Positions 38,909-48,982 are shown, counted from the stretch's first letter. The stretch: DNA of 64,000 nt from Gaiellasilicea sp963763755 (GCA_963763755.1 CAVXQE010000006.1:479113-543112); one strand, 5' to 3'. A program made the numbers and translations. Notes: generated from the letters alone by a model not told the origin.

Positions 38909-39495
38909 GTCGTGTGCGCCTGAGACTCCATGCGCCGGAACAGGAACTCGAGCAGAAGGCCCGTCAGGATCGCGAACAGCAGCGCGCCGCTGGCCCCGAA
39001 GTTCGTGAACTGCTCGTCGACGTTGCTCGAGAGCACGTAGGAGCTCACGAGCCAGGCCAACGCCCACGCCGGTGGGTTGGCCACCGCCCACCAAACCGCA
39101 CCAGGGATCCGTTGTCGCGCGAGTACCAGAGCCTGCAACCCGCCGACGCCGGCGCCGGTGACCGCGCCCATGAGCATCAGGTCGCCCCGGCCGATCCCGT
39201 AATCGACAAGAGCCGCACCAACGGCGAGGCCGGCGGCCATTCCGATACTCGTCGCAGCGATCCACAGCCACGGGACGAGGTGCTTGAGTGCGAGCCACTG
39301 CGCTGTGCCGATCACGGCGCCGGCGATCAGGCCGCCGGCGAGCGCTGCCCCGAAGGAGTCGACCGGGCCGACGATCACGTCCGCGATCAACCCGCCGATC
39401 GGGAAGCCGAGAAGAATCGCAAGCGGCCACGCCCAGAGGGGCGGCCGGCTCAGCGCTGCCGGGGCCGCCGCCGGGACGGGGGTGGAGATGGACAC
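38905..39495 (-). CDS. integral membrane protein, 196 aa, unknown function
   Basis: About six membrane helices: LWAWPLAILLGFPIGGLIAD, FGAALAGGLIAGAVIGTAQW, WLWIAATSIGMAAGLAVGAA, DLMLMGAVTGAGVGGLQALV, AVANPPAWALAWLVSSYVL and LLFAILTGLLLEFLF. Glycine zippers in helices 2-4 suggest tight packing. GTG 39495 sits ten bases after AGGAG; the nearer GTG 39504 abuts it too closely. It overlaps the GST-like gene and is probably co-translated with it. I do not recognise a family. Confidence 0.7.
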   Translation of the reverse strand: MSISTPVPAAAPAALSRPPLWAWPLAILLGFPIGGLIADVIVGPVDSFGAALAGGLIAGAVIGTAQWLALKHLVPWLWIAATSIGMAAGLAVGAALVDYGIGRGDLMLMGAVTGAGVGGLQALVLARQRIPGAVWWAVANPPAWALAWLVSSYVLSSNVDEQFTNFGASGALLFAILTGLLLEFLFRRMESQAHTT

Positions 39496-39620
39496 AGGCG
39501 TCACACTCCTAACGGTCGCGCTTCGCGTCGATCGGCTGATCAACGCGCAGTCCGCCGGCCAGGGGCTGGAGCCGGAACCGACGCGCCGTCTCGAGGCTTG
39601 AGCGGAGCGACAGGACCGTA

Positions 39621-41821
39621 TCAGCCTGTCGGCAGCGAGAGCAGGTTGTTCTCCCCCGACGCGTCGGGGTTTGTCGCGAGGTACGGCCTGGCTCCGTTTC
39701 TCGCCCCGTGCACGGCGGTCCGGCCGCCGTCGGCCCGGGCCACGAACACTTCGCAGCCGAAGTCGATGAAGTCGATGCACTCCTGCACCGTCAATCGCGA
39801 ACGGCACGTTCTTCGTGTGGTCGGTCCCGCTCACCGCCAGGATGCGCCCGTAGCGCGGCTTGCGCCTGTAGATCACGATCTCCCGGTAGATGCCGGTGAT
39901 CTCGAGGCTCAGCACCTCCGTCGGCTCCTGCTTCGGCGTCGCAGCCGACGGAAGGAAGTTGACGATTTCTCGGGCCAGGAACCGGGGGCGCTCGAAGTGG
40001 ACGGAGTGACCGGTGTTCGAGAGGAACAGACCGGTCCCTGGCGTCGTGGTCATCAGGCCGGCCAGCGTTCTGGTGGCGTCGAAGATGTTCGACCCTGTGA
40101 AGTTGTCGAGTGCGCTTCCGATCAGCAGGTGCTTCACGACGTTGAGCTCATAGCGCCAGGGGCTGTTGCTGTCCCAGCGATCCACCCGGTCGACATGACT
40201 GAAGATGAGCTGCTCGCCGGCGACGCGCCAGTGCCACTTCCTGAGGTTCTCGCTGTAGACCTCGCGTCGCGCGATACGCGAGGCGGTGATGTGGAGACGC
40301 TTACACGGCTGCCACCCGGGCCGGTACCACAGCTGCGGCTGCGTGACCGGGAGCACGACCGGAATCACGACCGTGTCGTAGACCTCGTGGAAGTAGTTCC
40401 TCCGCGAATCGTCGAACTCGCTCGCTTCCCAGTTGTTCATGCACTTTCCCGGCGCCTGGCTCTTGATGTGGTCGTTGACCATCGGGTCCCAGACCGAGGC
40501 CGCGTTCCAGGAGACGATGCCCTTGTCGAGCCAGGCAGGCATCGGGCTTCGCCGGCCGAGGCGCAGCCCCAGGTTCCCACCGAGGCTGCCGCCGATGACT
40601 CCCGAGAATCGATCCTTGATCGGCGTGATCTGGTCGAGAGCGTCGACGAACGCGATCACGAAGTCCTCGACGAAGTCGAGCACGGGTGTGCGGATCGGCT
40701 CCCGGTCGATCGGGTCCAGACGGCCACTGGGTGGCGCTCGAGCTGGCCACCTTCTCGTGGTCGAAGCTCTCCGAGTAGCCGCAGTTGGGCAGGTCGACCG
40801 AGATGACCGAGAACTTCGTGCCACGCGCCAGACCGGCCAGGTGGAGCAGCGGGATGAGCGTGAGCGCCTCTTCGGCACCCGACACGTGACCGTGCAGGAA
40901 CAGAATGACGTTGTTGCCGTCGGGAACCTCTGGCTCGGGGTCCGGTGGGAGCTCGCGGAGCGTGTGGGGGGTCCGCGCAGAGGCGGGGGCCGCCGGTGAC
41001 GCGATCAGGAACCGGGTCTGCAGCGTCAGCTCCGGATGGCTGCCCGTGGCGGGCACAGTCACTGGAATCTCGTATTGCTCGAAGGGGGGCGCCGGCACGT
41101 TGGTTGGTCGGTGCGGCATGTCGTCTTCGCCCGAGACCGCGATCCACCCGAGAGCGGGACGGGTGGCGGTGCGTTCGGCCACCGGGCCGCGGAGCGCCCA
41201 GGCGGTGGTGAACGCGCGGTCGAGAGCGGCATTGACGGCACTGTCCGACTGCGTCGGAGAAGCCGACACCAGAGGCGCGAGCAGGTCGCCGACCTTGGCT
41301 ACCAGCTCGGACGCGGTGTACGGCGACGTGCCGAGGTCGATGTGGCTCCTCTCGGTCCCCAGTACCTGGAGCTCGTGCAGCGGGGTGAGGGGCGGAGTCG
41401 CCAGGAGGCAGTAGGTCCTGCGGCCCGTCACCGCGAGATCGGCGAGAGCGTTGCCGAGCTCCTCGTCCTCCTGCGGCACCGAGCCGGCGGTGGGGTTCTG
41501 AGCGCGGAAGAACGCCGCGGCCGATTGGGCGAGGATCTCGTAGGGGTTCCGCTTCTTGGCGGCGTCACGCAGGGTCGGGATGAGCCGCATCTCGTTCCCG
41601 GAGTCGGCGAAACGCGCCGGCGGTTCGATGAGATCGGCGGGGAGCTCAGTTTCCGGGCAAGAATCGCCGGACGGGTTGACCGTTCTCGTATCCGTCGCGG
41701 GTAGTCCTCCATCTGCGAGCGGAGGGCGGGGGTTAAGAACGCCATCCCCAGCAGAGCAGACGTTGCCGGCCGACGATCGGTGACTCGTGGTCGACAGCGT
41801 ATCCGGTTCCAGGCCTCGCAC
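39621..41821 (-). CDS. alpha/beta hydrolase-like protein with DUF3892 C-terminus, frameshifted
   Basis: About 650-730 aa. The middle has an alpha/beta hydrolase core (NNVILFLHGHVSGAEEALTL, FSVISVDLPNCGYSESFDH, and FSGVIGGSLGGNLGLRLG as nucleophile elbow GGSLGG). It later has FLSNTGHSVHFERPRFLARE with the catalytic His, and the end (ECIDFIDFGCEVFVARADGG, YLATNPDASGENNLLSLP) matches the DUF3892 pattern. Breaks lie near 40715 and 39795. Start unresolved: ATG 41821 opens the frame, ATG 41590 (MRLIPTLRDA) looks more natural. The N-terminal 250 residues are unlike anything I recognise. Possibly an esterase or polymer hydrolase. Confidence 0.6.
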
Positions 41822-42058
41822 AAGCCGAGCCTGAGTTCATAGTTGCGCAGTTTGGGTGACGCCGCGGGCGCCGCGCGGGCTCTCGTCGGGGTCCAGCCAG
41901 CCTCCGAGTGCTTGCTCGAGTGAGCGCGCGAGTGGACGAGCCAAAGGACGCCGGACAGTCGGGAGGTGCTCGTCCGAACAGACGTGCTGCGAAGATGGCG
42001 CCGGCCATCCACGCCGCGGAGCGCTTCACGAGCTCGGTCACCCGTGCATTATCCGGTC

Positions 42059-42478
42059 ATGGCGCAGCCGCAGCCACCGCCCGGGTCAGAGTCCACCGAC
42101 GCCGCAGTCGAACAGCCTCCGGTTGCCACATCGCCGTCGGAACTCGATCAGGCGCGGCGTACTTCGATGGCTGCGGAGCGCACCTGGCTGGCATGGTGGC
42201 GCACCGGGCTGGGCGCCACCGCCGGGGCGCTCGCAGTGGGCCGGTTCGCGCCGCAACTGCTCGACGTCGCCGCCTGGCCGTACGTTCTGCTCGGCTGCGG
42301 CTACGCGTCACTCGCGGTCGGGCTGTTGATCGTCGGTGCGCAACGCCAGCGCGAGTTGGAACACGCACTGCGAACCGGCGGCCACATGCCGCTGCAATTC
42401 CGCACCGTCGCGGTGTTCACCGTCGGCGGCGTCGCGCTCGCCGTCTCGACCGTCGTGCTCGTGATCGCGCAGACGTGA
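42059..42478 (+). CDS. DUF202 (YidH-like) membrane protein, 139 aa
   Basis: A Pro-rich cytoplasmic start (to residue 30) precedes the DUF202 signature AAERTWLAWWRTGLGATAGA. Three membrane helices follow: around ALAVGRFAPQLL, WPYVLLGCGYASLAVGLLIV and VFTVGGVALAVSTVVLVI. ATG 42059 was chosen because it starts MAQPQPPPGSE and the frame upstream lacks coding character. Bacterial DUF202 proteins are small membrane proteins of unclear function. Confidence 0.82.
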   Translation: MAQPQPPPGSESTDAAVEQPPVATSPSELDQARRTSMAAERTWLAWWRTGLGATAGALAVGRFAPQLLDVAAWPYVLLGCGYASLAVGLLIVGAQRQRELEHALRTGGHMPLQFRTVAVFTVGGVALAVSTVVLVIAQT

Positions 42479-42596
42479 CGGCTGTCTCAGCGGCTGGCGA
42501 GTATGCGGCAGGCCGATACACGTCATCGTTCGTGGGGGTGGGCATGAGATCGACGGGTGTGCATGAACCGTGGATCTACGGGTCAGCCGCAGGGCG

Positions 42597-42788
42597 CTAC
42601 TTGCTCGCGATCGCGGCGATGAGGCCCATCAGAATGAAGCCCGCCCCGAAGCCGATGAAGAGCCAGCCCCAGAAGTCGTCGGTCAGGATCCCGATCCCAA
42701 TTCCGGCCACGATCCCGCCCACGAAGGCAGGCCCGCCGTACTCGTAGCCACGCCCTCCGTAGGTCGAGTCGCTCGTCGGTCCACTCAC
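42597..42788 (-). CDS. small two-helix membrane protein, 63 aa
   Basis: Starts at GTG 42788, nine bases after AAGGAG. A Gly/Tyr-rich cytoplasmic start (STYGGRGYEYGG) precedes two helices, FVGGIVAGIGIGILTDDF and WLFIGFGAGFILMGLIAAIA. No family is recognised; size and composition resemble LiaI/phage-shock-like small membrane proteins, which is only a resemblance. Confidence 0.6.
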   Translation of the reverse strand: MSGPTSDSTYGGRGYEYGGPAFVGGIVAGIGIGILTDDFWGWLFIGFGAGFILMGLIAAIASK

Positions 42789-42877
42789 AGCATCACGCTC
42801 CTTCAACGGTCGCGGTCTACGGCGGCCTGCGTCGCGTCCGGCAGACAACGCGACGTGTTCATTCTAGGTTAGGCGGC

Positions 42878-43525
42878 TCATGCGCCTGCACGGGTGAACG
42901 TCACATGCGTGACACCGCGGGGTGACGGGGTGGCTTCGATCTCGTAGTCCTTCTCGATGCCCTCCAGTCCGTCCCAGAGGCGGACGCCTCGGCCGAGCAG
43001 GATCGGGACCACCACGATGTGCATGTGGTCGACGAGTCCGGCGGCAAGAAAGTCGCGGATCATGGTGGCACCCCCGCCGAGGCGTACGTCCTGGCCGTCC
43101 GCGGCCTCGCGGGCGGTCTCGAGCGCCTCGGCGGGCGAGGCATCGATGAAGTGGAACGTCGTGCCGCCCTCCATCTCGATCGACGGGCCTGGGTGATGGG
43201 TGAGGACGAAGGTCGGTGTGTGGAACGGCGGGTTCGGACCCCACCAGCCCTTCCACTCCGGGTCCTCCTGCCATCCGGGCGGGCCGAACTTGTTCGCACC
43301 CATGATCTCGGCGCCGATCCCGACATCGTGCAGCCGCACGAAGGCGTCGTCGATGCCGCTGCTGCCGCCGGGCTTGCCGACCATCTCGTTCCACCACCGG
43401 GTGGCGAACATCCATTCGTGCAGCCTTTCGCCGGCGTGACCGAACGGTGTGTCGAGACTCTGACCTTCGCCGGTGCCGAAACCGTCGAGCGAGATGGAGA
43501 AGAATTGGACGCGGGCGAGTGACAT
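42878..43525 (-). CDS. dihydrofolate reductase family protein (RibD C-terminal-like), 215 aa
   Basis: DHFR/RibD-C-fold reductase. N-terminal strand RVQFFSISLDGFGTG, conserved GAEIMGANKFGP, FVLTHHPGPSIEMEGGTTFH, the NADPH-binding DVRLGGGATMIRDFLAAGLVD, and IVVVPILLGRGVRLW near the end, all typical of actinobacterial YyaP/YwjB-type proteins. ATG 43525 follows GAGGACCACCC. Not a housekeeping DHFR; the physiological substrate of this group is unknown. It lies 96 bp after the POR operon on the same strand. Confidence 0.88.
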   Translation of the reverse strand: MSLARVQFFSISLDGFGTGEGQSLDTPFGHAGERLHEWMFATRWWNEMVGKPGGSSGIDDAFVRLHDVGIGAEIMGANKFGPPGWQEDPEWKGWWGPNPPFHTPTFVLTHHPGPSIEMEGGTTFHFIDASPAEALETAREAADGQDVRLGGGATMIRDFLAAGLVDHMHIVVVPILLGRGVRLWDGLEGIEKDYEIEATPSPRGVTHVTFTRAGA

Positions 43526-43621
43526 GGGTGGTCCTCCTTCGCTAATAGGGTCGGTCCTCGGAAGCCATGATGGCTGTCCATCGAGCAGCCGGAGGTGCGG
43601 GCGGGCCGGGCGGCCCACCGG

Positions 43622-44568
43622 TCAGACGAGGACTTCTTCCGCGCAACGCTCGGTGAGCGCCAGCCAGTCCTCCTCGATGCGCGCTGGATGTCGGCGACGA
43701 CGCCGGCGTTCTCTGGCCGCAGGAGGTGTGCGAAGCGGCCCTGGAGCGCGAGCCAGTCGGCGACCGGCACCGTCTTCGGCGGCACGTAGGTGAGCCGGTA
43801 GCTTCCGTCGACCACCTCGTAGAGCGGCCAGAAGAGGCAGTCGACGGCGGTGTCGATCACCTGTGCGAAGAGCCGCGGCTCGTGGCCCCAGCCGACGGGG
43901 CAGTCGGTGAGCACGTTGAGGAAGGCCGGGCCCGGCGCGGCGACGGCGCGCTCGACCTTGACGCTCAGGTCGTGCCAGTGCGTCGCGGCCGCCTGCGCGA
44001 CGTACGGGATGTGGTGGGCGACGGCGATCGCGGTCATGTCCTTTCGCTGCTGGGCCTTGCCCCAGCTCTCGGCGCCCGCAGGGCTCGTGGTCGTGCTCGC
44101 GGCGAATGGCGTGGCGCCGGAGCGCTGCACGCCGGTGTTCATGTACGCCTCGTTGTCGTAGCAGACGAACAGGAAGCGGTGGCCGCGCTCGAGCGCGCCG
44201 GAGAGCGCCTGCAGGCCGATGTCGTAGGTGCCGCCGTCGCCCGCGAAGACGACGACCGCGACCTCCTCGTCGGCCGGCAGCGCATGTCGCCGGCGGAGGG
44301 CGCGCTGCGCGCTCTCGACGCCGCTCGCGACGGCGGCGGCGTTCTCGAAGGCGACGTGCAGCCACGGCACGTTCCAGGCTGTCGTCGGGTAGCGGGTCGT
44401 CGCGACCTCGAGGCAGCCGGTCGCGTTGACGACGACGACCGGGCTCGTGATCGTGCCGAGGACGGTGCGGACGACGAGCGGGACGCCGCAGCCCTGGCAG
44501 AGCGAGTGGCCGCCGCGCAGCGGGGGGACTCCGTTCTGGTTCCGGACGAGTGTCTTCAGACGCGACAT
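43622..44568 (-). CDS. porB: 2-oxoacid (pyruvate):ferredoxin oxidoreductase, beta subunit, frameshifted near 43700
   Basis: TPP-binding subunit of the enzyme that converts pyruvate and CoA to acetyl-CoA, CO2 and reduced ferredoxin. About 315 aa. HSLCQGCGVPLVV carries the first cluster cysteines, VVFAGDGGTYDIGLQALSGA and CYDNEAYMNTGVQRSGATPF the TPP/Mg site, and GPAFLNVLTDCPVGWGHEP the last conserved Cys region. The last 20 residues lie in another frame (IEEDWLALTERCAEEVLV). Last gene of a five-gene operon; ATG 44568 overlaps the alpha subunit by 13 bp. 2-oxoacids other than pyruvate remain possible. Confidence 0.85.
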
Positions 44569-45712
44569 GCCGCACCTCGCAGTCCGATGTGGGAGAGACC
44601 GGCGCCCGCGAACACGGCGCGGATGTCCTCCGGGTGCAGGTCGCGGCCGCCGAGCCCGTAGACCGAGCCGGTGAGCTCGCAGCCGCTGCCGTAGAGCGCC
44701 GCGGCGACCTCGGCGTGCAGCGGCGGCGCACCGCCGGGGGAGTCGGCGCGATCGAGCACGACGACGGAGGCGACGTCACGGAGCGCGGCTGCGACCGCGG
44801 CTGCCGGGAAGGGGCGGAACGAGACGATCTTGAGCAGGCCGACCGGCTCGCCGGCCTCGCGCAGGTCGTCGACGACGTCCTTGACGGTTCCGGCGGTCGA
44901 GCCGAGCGCGACGATCGCGGTCGACGCGCCGTCGAGGCGGTACTCCTCGACCGCGCCGAAGCGGCGTCCCGCTGAGCAGCTCGAACTCGGCCGCGAGGTC
45001 GGCCAGCACCTCAGCGGCCCGTTCGATCGCGGCCGCCTGCTGGCGGCGAAACTCGTAGTAGTAGTCGGGCATCGCGAACGGCCCCTGCGTCGTCGGCTGC
45101 CCGACGTCGAGGACGGAGTGCGGGATGCGGTACTCGCCGACGAAGCGCGACATCCTCGTCCGGGCAGCACGCTCGACCGGCTCGGCTGAGTGCGTGATCG
45201 TGAAGCCGTCCTGGCACACGAGCACGGGCAGCAGCACGGCCGGATGCTCGGCGAGCCGCGGCGCGATGACGGTCAGGTCGTAGGCCTCCTGCGCGTTCTC
45301 GGCGAAGAGCTGGATGACGCCGGAGTCGCGGATCAGCATCGAGTCGGAGTGGTCGCAGTGGATGTTGATCGGACCGGAGAGGGCGCGGTTGCCGAGCGCC
45401 ATCACGATCGGTGCGCGCATCGAGGCGGCGATGTAGACGACCTCGGCCATCAGGGCGAGGCCCTGCGAGGACGTCGCGGTCATCGTGCGGGCGCCTGCGA
45501 GAGCGGCGCCGATCGCGGCGCTCATCGCGGAGTGCTCGGACTCGACGTTGACGATCTCCGTCTGCGCCTTTCCGTCGGCGACGAACTTCGCGAACGTCTG
45601 GATGATCGGCGTCTGCGGCGTGATCGGGTAGACCGGGAACGACGTCGGGGTCGATCTGGCGCATCGCGTGCGCGACCGCCTCGCCGCCGGTGAGGAGCCG
45701 GACGTCGGTCAT
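44556..45712 (-). CDS. porA: 2-oxoacid (pyruvate):ferredoxin oxidoreductase, alpha subunit, frameshifted
   Basis: About 385 aa. Begins DVRLLTGGEAVAHAMRQIDP; the core has AGARTMTATSSQGLALMAEV, RAPIVMALGNRALSGPINIH and the aspartate-rich DHSDSMLIRDSGVIQLFAEN, typical of PorA, then QDGFTITHSAEPVE. After a break near 44965 the C-terminal domain resumes (TAIVALGSTAGTVKDVVDDL, GLLKIVSFRPFPAAAVAAAL). A second break lies near 45650. ATG 45712 overlaps the ferredoxin stop (ATGA). Confidence 0.85.
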
Positions 45713-45990
45713 TCCGGCACCATCGCGATCGCGTCGACAGGGCAGACCTCGGCGCAGATCCCGCAGCCCTTGCAGTAGTCGAGGTCGAAGCCCGTGAACG
45801 TCTCGCCGTCGAGCGCGATCGCGGAGTCGGGGCAGTAGATCCAGCAGAGCAGGCAGTTCACGCACCGCGAGACGTCCGCGACGGGCTTCTCGCCCGTGCG
45901 CCAGCCGCCGGTCGCCTGGCGAGGCGCGTCTGCGGGCTCGAACGGTGCCTGCGACCGGCAGGGCTCTCCCAGGTGCGTCAGCTCAGCCAT
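45709..45990 (-). CDS. porD: 2-oxoacid:ferredoxin oxidoreductase, delta (ferredoxin) subunit, 93 aa
   Basis: Two [4Fe-4S] motifs, CVNCLLCWIYCP and CKGCGICAEVCP, identify the ferredoxin-like delta subunit that passes electrons from the TPP centre. The N-terminal 35 residues (LTHLGEPCRSQAPFEPADAP) are a typical PorD extension. ATG 45990 overlaps the gamma subunit by 13 bp and the stop overlaps porA by 4 bp. The frame is intact. Confidence 0.88.
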   Translation of the reverse strand: MAELTHLGEPCRSQAPFEPADAPRQATGGWRTGEKPVADVSRCVNCLLCWIYCPDSAIALDGETFTGFDLDYCKGCGICAEVCPVDAIAMVPE

Positions 45991-46517
45991 GCGTATCCCT
46001 CCGCGAGCGCGCGGTGCACGTCGTCGGCCGCGATCTTGCGACCGAGCGTCTCGACTGCCGCGTCCTGCAGGTGCTCGAGCGTCGGCTCGCCGAGCGCCGA
46101 CGCGACCGCGCCGAGCATGACGATGTTCACGAAGCCGGAGCCGAGCGTCGCTGCGAGCCGCGTCGCGGGGACGCAGCGCGACGTCGACGCCGTCGAGCTC
46201 GGCGGCGCGGTCTCGGCGTTGAGGAGCGACGAAGCCGTCCGTCTCGCAGCCCGTCGGCGACGCCGGCCTCGTGCACGAGCGACGGCTCGAGGACGACGAC
46301 CAGGTCGGGATCGGTGATCGAGTCGTGCCGGCGGATCGGCCGGTCTCGAGATGCGGGTGAACGCTCGGAGCGGCGCGCCGCGGCGCTCCGGCCCGTACTC
46401 CGGGAACGCCTGGACGCCCTTGCCGTTCCGCATCTCCGCGAGCGCCAGGATCTGGGCAGCCGTCTTGGCGCCCTGGCCGGCGCGCGCATGCCAGCGGATC
46501 TCGGTCAGCTCGCGCAT
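45978..46517 (-). CDS. porG: 2-oxoacid:ferredoxin oxidoreductase, gamma subunit, several frameshifts
   Basis: About 180 aa. Start TEIRWHARAGQGAKTAAQIL is diagnostic (RxHGxGGQG-like motif at the CoA/TPP interface), followed by GKGVQAFPEYGPERRGAPLR, then ITDPDLVVVLEPSLVHEAGV and LGSGFVNIVMLGAVASALGE in other frames. At least three indels between 46160 and 46345 scramble the middle. ATG 46517 overlaps the flavoprotein stop. All four Por subunits are thus separate genes, as in archaeal and thermophile-type enzymes. Confidence 0.78.
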   Translation of the reverse strand: MRELTEIRWHARAGQGAKTAAQILALAEMRNGKGVQAFPEYGPERRGAPLRAFTRISRPADPPARLDHRSRPGRRPRAVARARGRRRRRAARRTASSLLNAETAPPSSTASTSRCVPATRLAATLGSGFVNIVMLGAVASALGEPTLEHLQDAAVETLGRKIAADDVHRALAEGYAWLS

Positions 46518-47805
46518 CGCAACGATTCGTCGAGTGCGGCGACCGCGCGCTTTGCCTCGCGCACGGCCTGGACGACGCTGGCGCCGCCGTTGACGGCGTC
46601 GCCGGCGGCGAAGATCTTCGGATTCGCGGTCCGGCCGTCCTCGTCGACGGACTCGAGCAGCGTGCAGGAACTCCTCGCGCGGCCGCTGGCCGATCGCCTT
46701 CACGACCGTGTCGACGGGGACGACGAACTCGCTGCCCGGGATCGGCTCCGGCCGCCGGCGACCGCTCTCGTCGGGGTCGCCGAGTCGCATCTCGGCGCAC
46801 CGGACGCCCTCGACGTAGCCGTCGCCGACGAACGCGACCGGGTTCGTCAGGAACTGGATCTCGACGCCTTCGCGCCGCGCGAGCTCGACCTCGTGCTCGT
46901 ATGCCGGCATCTCGTGCTCGGTGCGCCGGTAGAGCAGGAGCGAGACGTCGGCGCCGAGCCGCTTCGCCTCGATCGCGACGTCGACCGCGGTGTTGCCGCC
47001 GCCGATGACCGCGACGCGCTTCGCGACGTGGGCCGGCTCGCCGGTCTTCAGCTGCTCGATGAACGGGAGCGACTCCCAGACGCCCTGGAGGTCGTCTCCC
47101 TCGTAGGACACGTCGACGTCGGCGCCCATCCCGACGGCGACGACGATCGCGTCGACCTCGGTCTCGAGCTGCTCGAGCCGCGCGGCGTCGATGCGCGTGT
47201 GCAAGCTGGAACTCGACACCGAGCTCGGCGAGCAGCCGCGCCTCGTCCGGCAGCGGCTCGTTCGACTGGCGGTACGGCGCGATCGCGAAGCGGACGAGAC
47301 CTCCGACCTCGTCGCGCTCGTCGTAGACCGTCACGGCGTAGCCGCGCGCGGCGAGCTCACCGGCTGCGGCGAGCCCGGCCGGGCCGGCGCCGACGACTGC
47401 GACGCGCTTGCCGTTGCCGGCGCCGCCGCTCGCGCAGCGGGACGCCGTTCGCGTAGGCCCAGTCGGTTGCGTATCGCTGCAGCGCGCCGATCTCGATCGG
47501 CCGCCGGCCCTCGTGCACGAGGACGCAGTCGCGCTGGCAGAGGACCTCGACGGGGCAGACGCGGGCGCAGGTGCCGCCGAGGATGTTCTCGGCGAAGATC
47601 GTTGCCGCCGCGCCGGCCTGGATCGCCTGCCGCGATCGCGGCGACGAAGCTCGGGCACGTCGACGCCGGCCGGGCACGCGACCATGCACGGCGCGGGCGC
47701 GTGCGCGCCGCCGCACTCGAGGCAACGGTCGGCCTCGACGACGGCCGCAGCCGCGGACAGCGGCGGGTGGAGCTCGCGCGTCAGGTTGGCGAGAACGTCG
47801 CTCAT
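46505..47805 (-). CDS. GltD-like FAD/NAD(P)-dependent oxidoreductase of the POR operon, frameshifted
   Basis: About 430 aa. An N-terminal iron-sulfur domain (CLECGGAHAPAPCMVACPAG, GGTCARVCPVEVLCQRDC) is followed by the FAD fold VAVVGAGPAGLAAAGELAAR and the NADPH fold VAVIGGGNTAVDVAIEAKRL, ending AAGDAVNGGASVVQAVREAK. This is the glutamate synthase small-subunit/NfnB design. No glutamate synthase large subunit is nearby; heading the POR operon suggests it moves electrons between NAD(P)H and the ferredoxin subunit. Breaks near 47635, 47430, 47210 and 46665. ATG 47805. Confidence 0.78.
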
Positions 47806-47864
47806 TTGGCGCAGTCTGGGCGCGCTCGCGTCGCCCGGCCATCGGCGTCGGCCCCGAATCGACG

Positions 47865-47879
47865 TGCGGGAAAGCCGCA
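47865..47879. promoter_or_regulatory. TGCGGGAAAGCCGCA element between POR operon and gap
   Basis: A near-palindrome (TGCGG/CCGCA around a 5-base centre) in the divergent promoter region of the POR operon and the GAPDH gene. It resembles the elements before the PPDK/flavoprotein pair and, less closely, the 13-mers before the Usp and CBS genes. Confidence 0.35.
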
Positions 47880-47959
47880 GCGCCTTCGCTCCGATCCACC
47901 GATGGCGGCCGTGCCGCCGGGTTCTAGCGTCGGATCGACACTTCGACAGAGGAGGAACC

Positions 47960-48982
47960 ATGGCTGTCCGCGTCGCCATCAATGGCTTCGGGCGAACCGG
48001 TCGCGCCGCGTTCCGGGCCGCCTACGAGTCGGGCGCCGACATCGAGTGGGTCGCGATCAACGACGTCGCCGAGCCGGCGATGCTCGCCCAGTTGCTCAAG
48101 TACGACACCGTCTACGGCCCGTTCGCCGGCACCGTCGAGGCGGCCGACGGCGCGATCTTCGTCGACGGCAACCGGATCGTCACGCCGACGGAGGCCGATC
48201 CCGCTCTGCTTCCGTGGGGCGAGCTCGACGTCGACGTCGTGATCGAGTCGACCGGACACTTCCGCAACCGCGCCGATGCCGCGAAGCATCTCGAGGCGGG
48301 AGCGAAGAAGGTGATCATCTCCGCGCCGGCCAAGGAGCCGGATGTGACGGTCGCGCTCGGCGTCAACTTCGAGACCTACGACCCCGAGCTCCATCACATC
48401 ATCTCGAACGCGTCCTGCACGACGAACTGCCTCGCGCCGGTCGCGAAGGTGCTGCACGAGGCGCTCGGCATCCGCCACGGCGTGATGACGACCGTGCATG
48501 CCTACACCGGCGACCAGCAGCTGCTGGACGGGCCGCACAAGGACTATCGCCGCGCCCGCGCTGCGGCGGCGAACCTCGTGCCGACCTCGACCGGGGCCGC
48601 GAAGGCGATCGGCCTCGTCGTGCCGGAACTCGCCGGCAAGCTCCAGGGCTTCGCGGTCCGCGTCCCGGTGCCGACCGGATCGCTCGTCGACCTGACCGTC
48701 GAGATGGAGCGCACGACCTCGGTCGAGGAGGTGAACGCGCTCGTCGAGCAGCGCGCCGACCGCGGCGAGCTCGCGGGCATCCTCCGCTACAGCGAGGAGC
48801 CGCTCGTCTCGTCCGACATCGTCAAGTCGCCGTACTCGTCGATCTTCGACGCGCCGCTGACGATGGTGATCGACGGCACGCTGGTGAAGGTCGTCGCCTG
48901 GTACGACAACGAGTGGGGATACTCGAACCGGCTCGTCGAGCTCGCCCAGCGCGTGCTCGTGCCGGTGCCTGCGCTCGTCTGA
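47960..48982 (+). CDS. gap: type I glyceraldehyde-3-phosphate dehydrogenase
   Basis: Glycolytic enzyme of 340 aa, intact. Rossmann start VRVAINGFGRTGRAAFRAAY, NAD-selective Asp35 in VAINDVAEP, catalytic Cys153 in ISNASCTTNCLAP and His in MTTVHAYTGDQQLLDG, and the C-terminal WYDNEWGYSNRLVEL. GFGRTGR instead of the usual GFGRIGR is seen in a subset of actinobacterial and archaeal-like isoforms. ATG 47960 follows GAGGAGGAACC. Divergent from the POR operon, suggesting a role in the same pyruvate-centred metabolism, perhaps as a second isozyme. Confidence 0.95.
   Translation: MAVRVAINGFGRTGRAAFRAAYESGADIEWVAINDVAEPAMLAQLLKYDTVYGPFAGTVEAADGAIFVDGNRIVTPTEADPALLPWGELDVDVVIESTGHFRNRADAAKHLEAGAKKVIISAPAKEPDVTVALGVNFETYDPELHHIISNASCTTNCLAPVAKVLHEALGIRHGVMTTVHAYTGDQQLLDGPHKDYRRARAAAANLVPTSTGAAKAIGLVVPELAGKLQGFAVRVPVPTGSLVDLTVEMERTTSVEEVNALVEQRADRGELAGILRYSEEPLVSSDIVKSPYSSIFDAPLTMVIDGTLVKVVAWYDNEWGYSNRLVELAQRVLVPVPALV

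Noticed and set aside
45709..47982. Single 757-residue protein over the ferredoxin, PorG and flavoprotein region
   Set aside because: The long frame is a patchwork: only its two ends carry conserved motifs, and each belongs to a separate gene with its own start and overlap.
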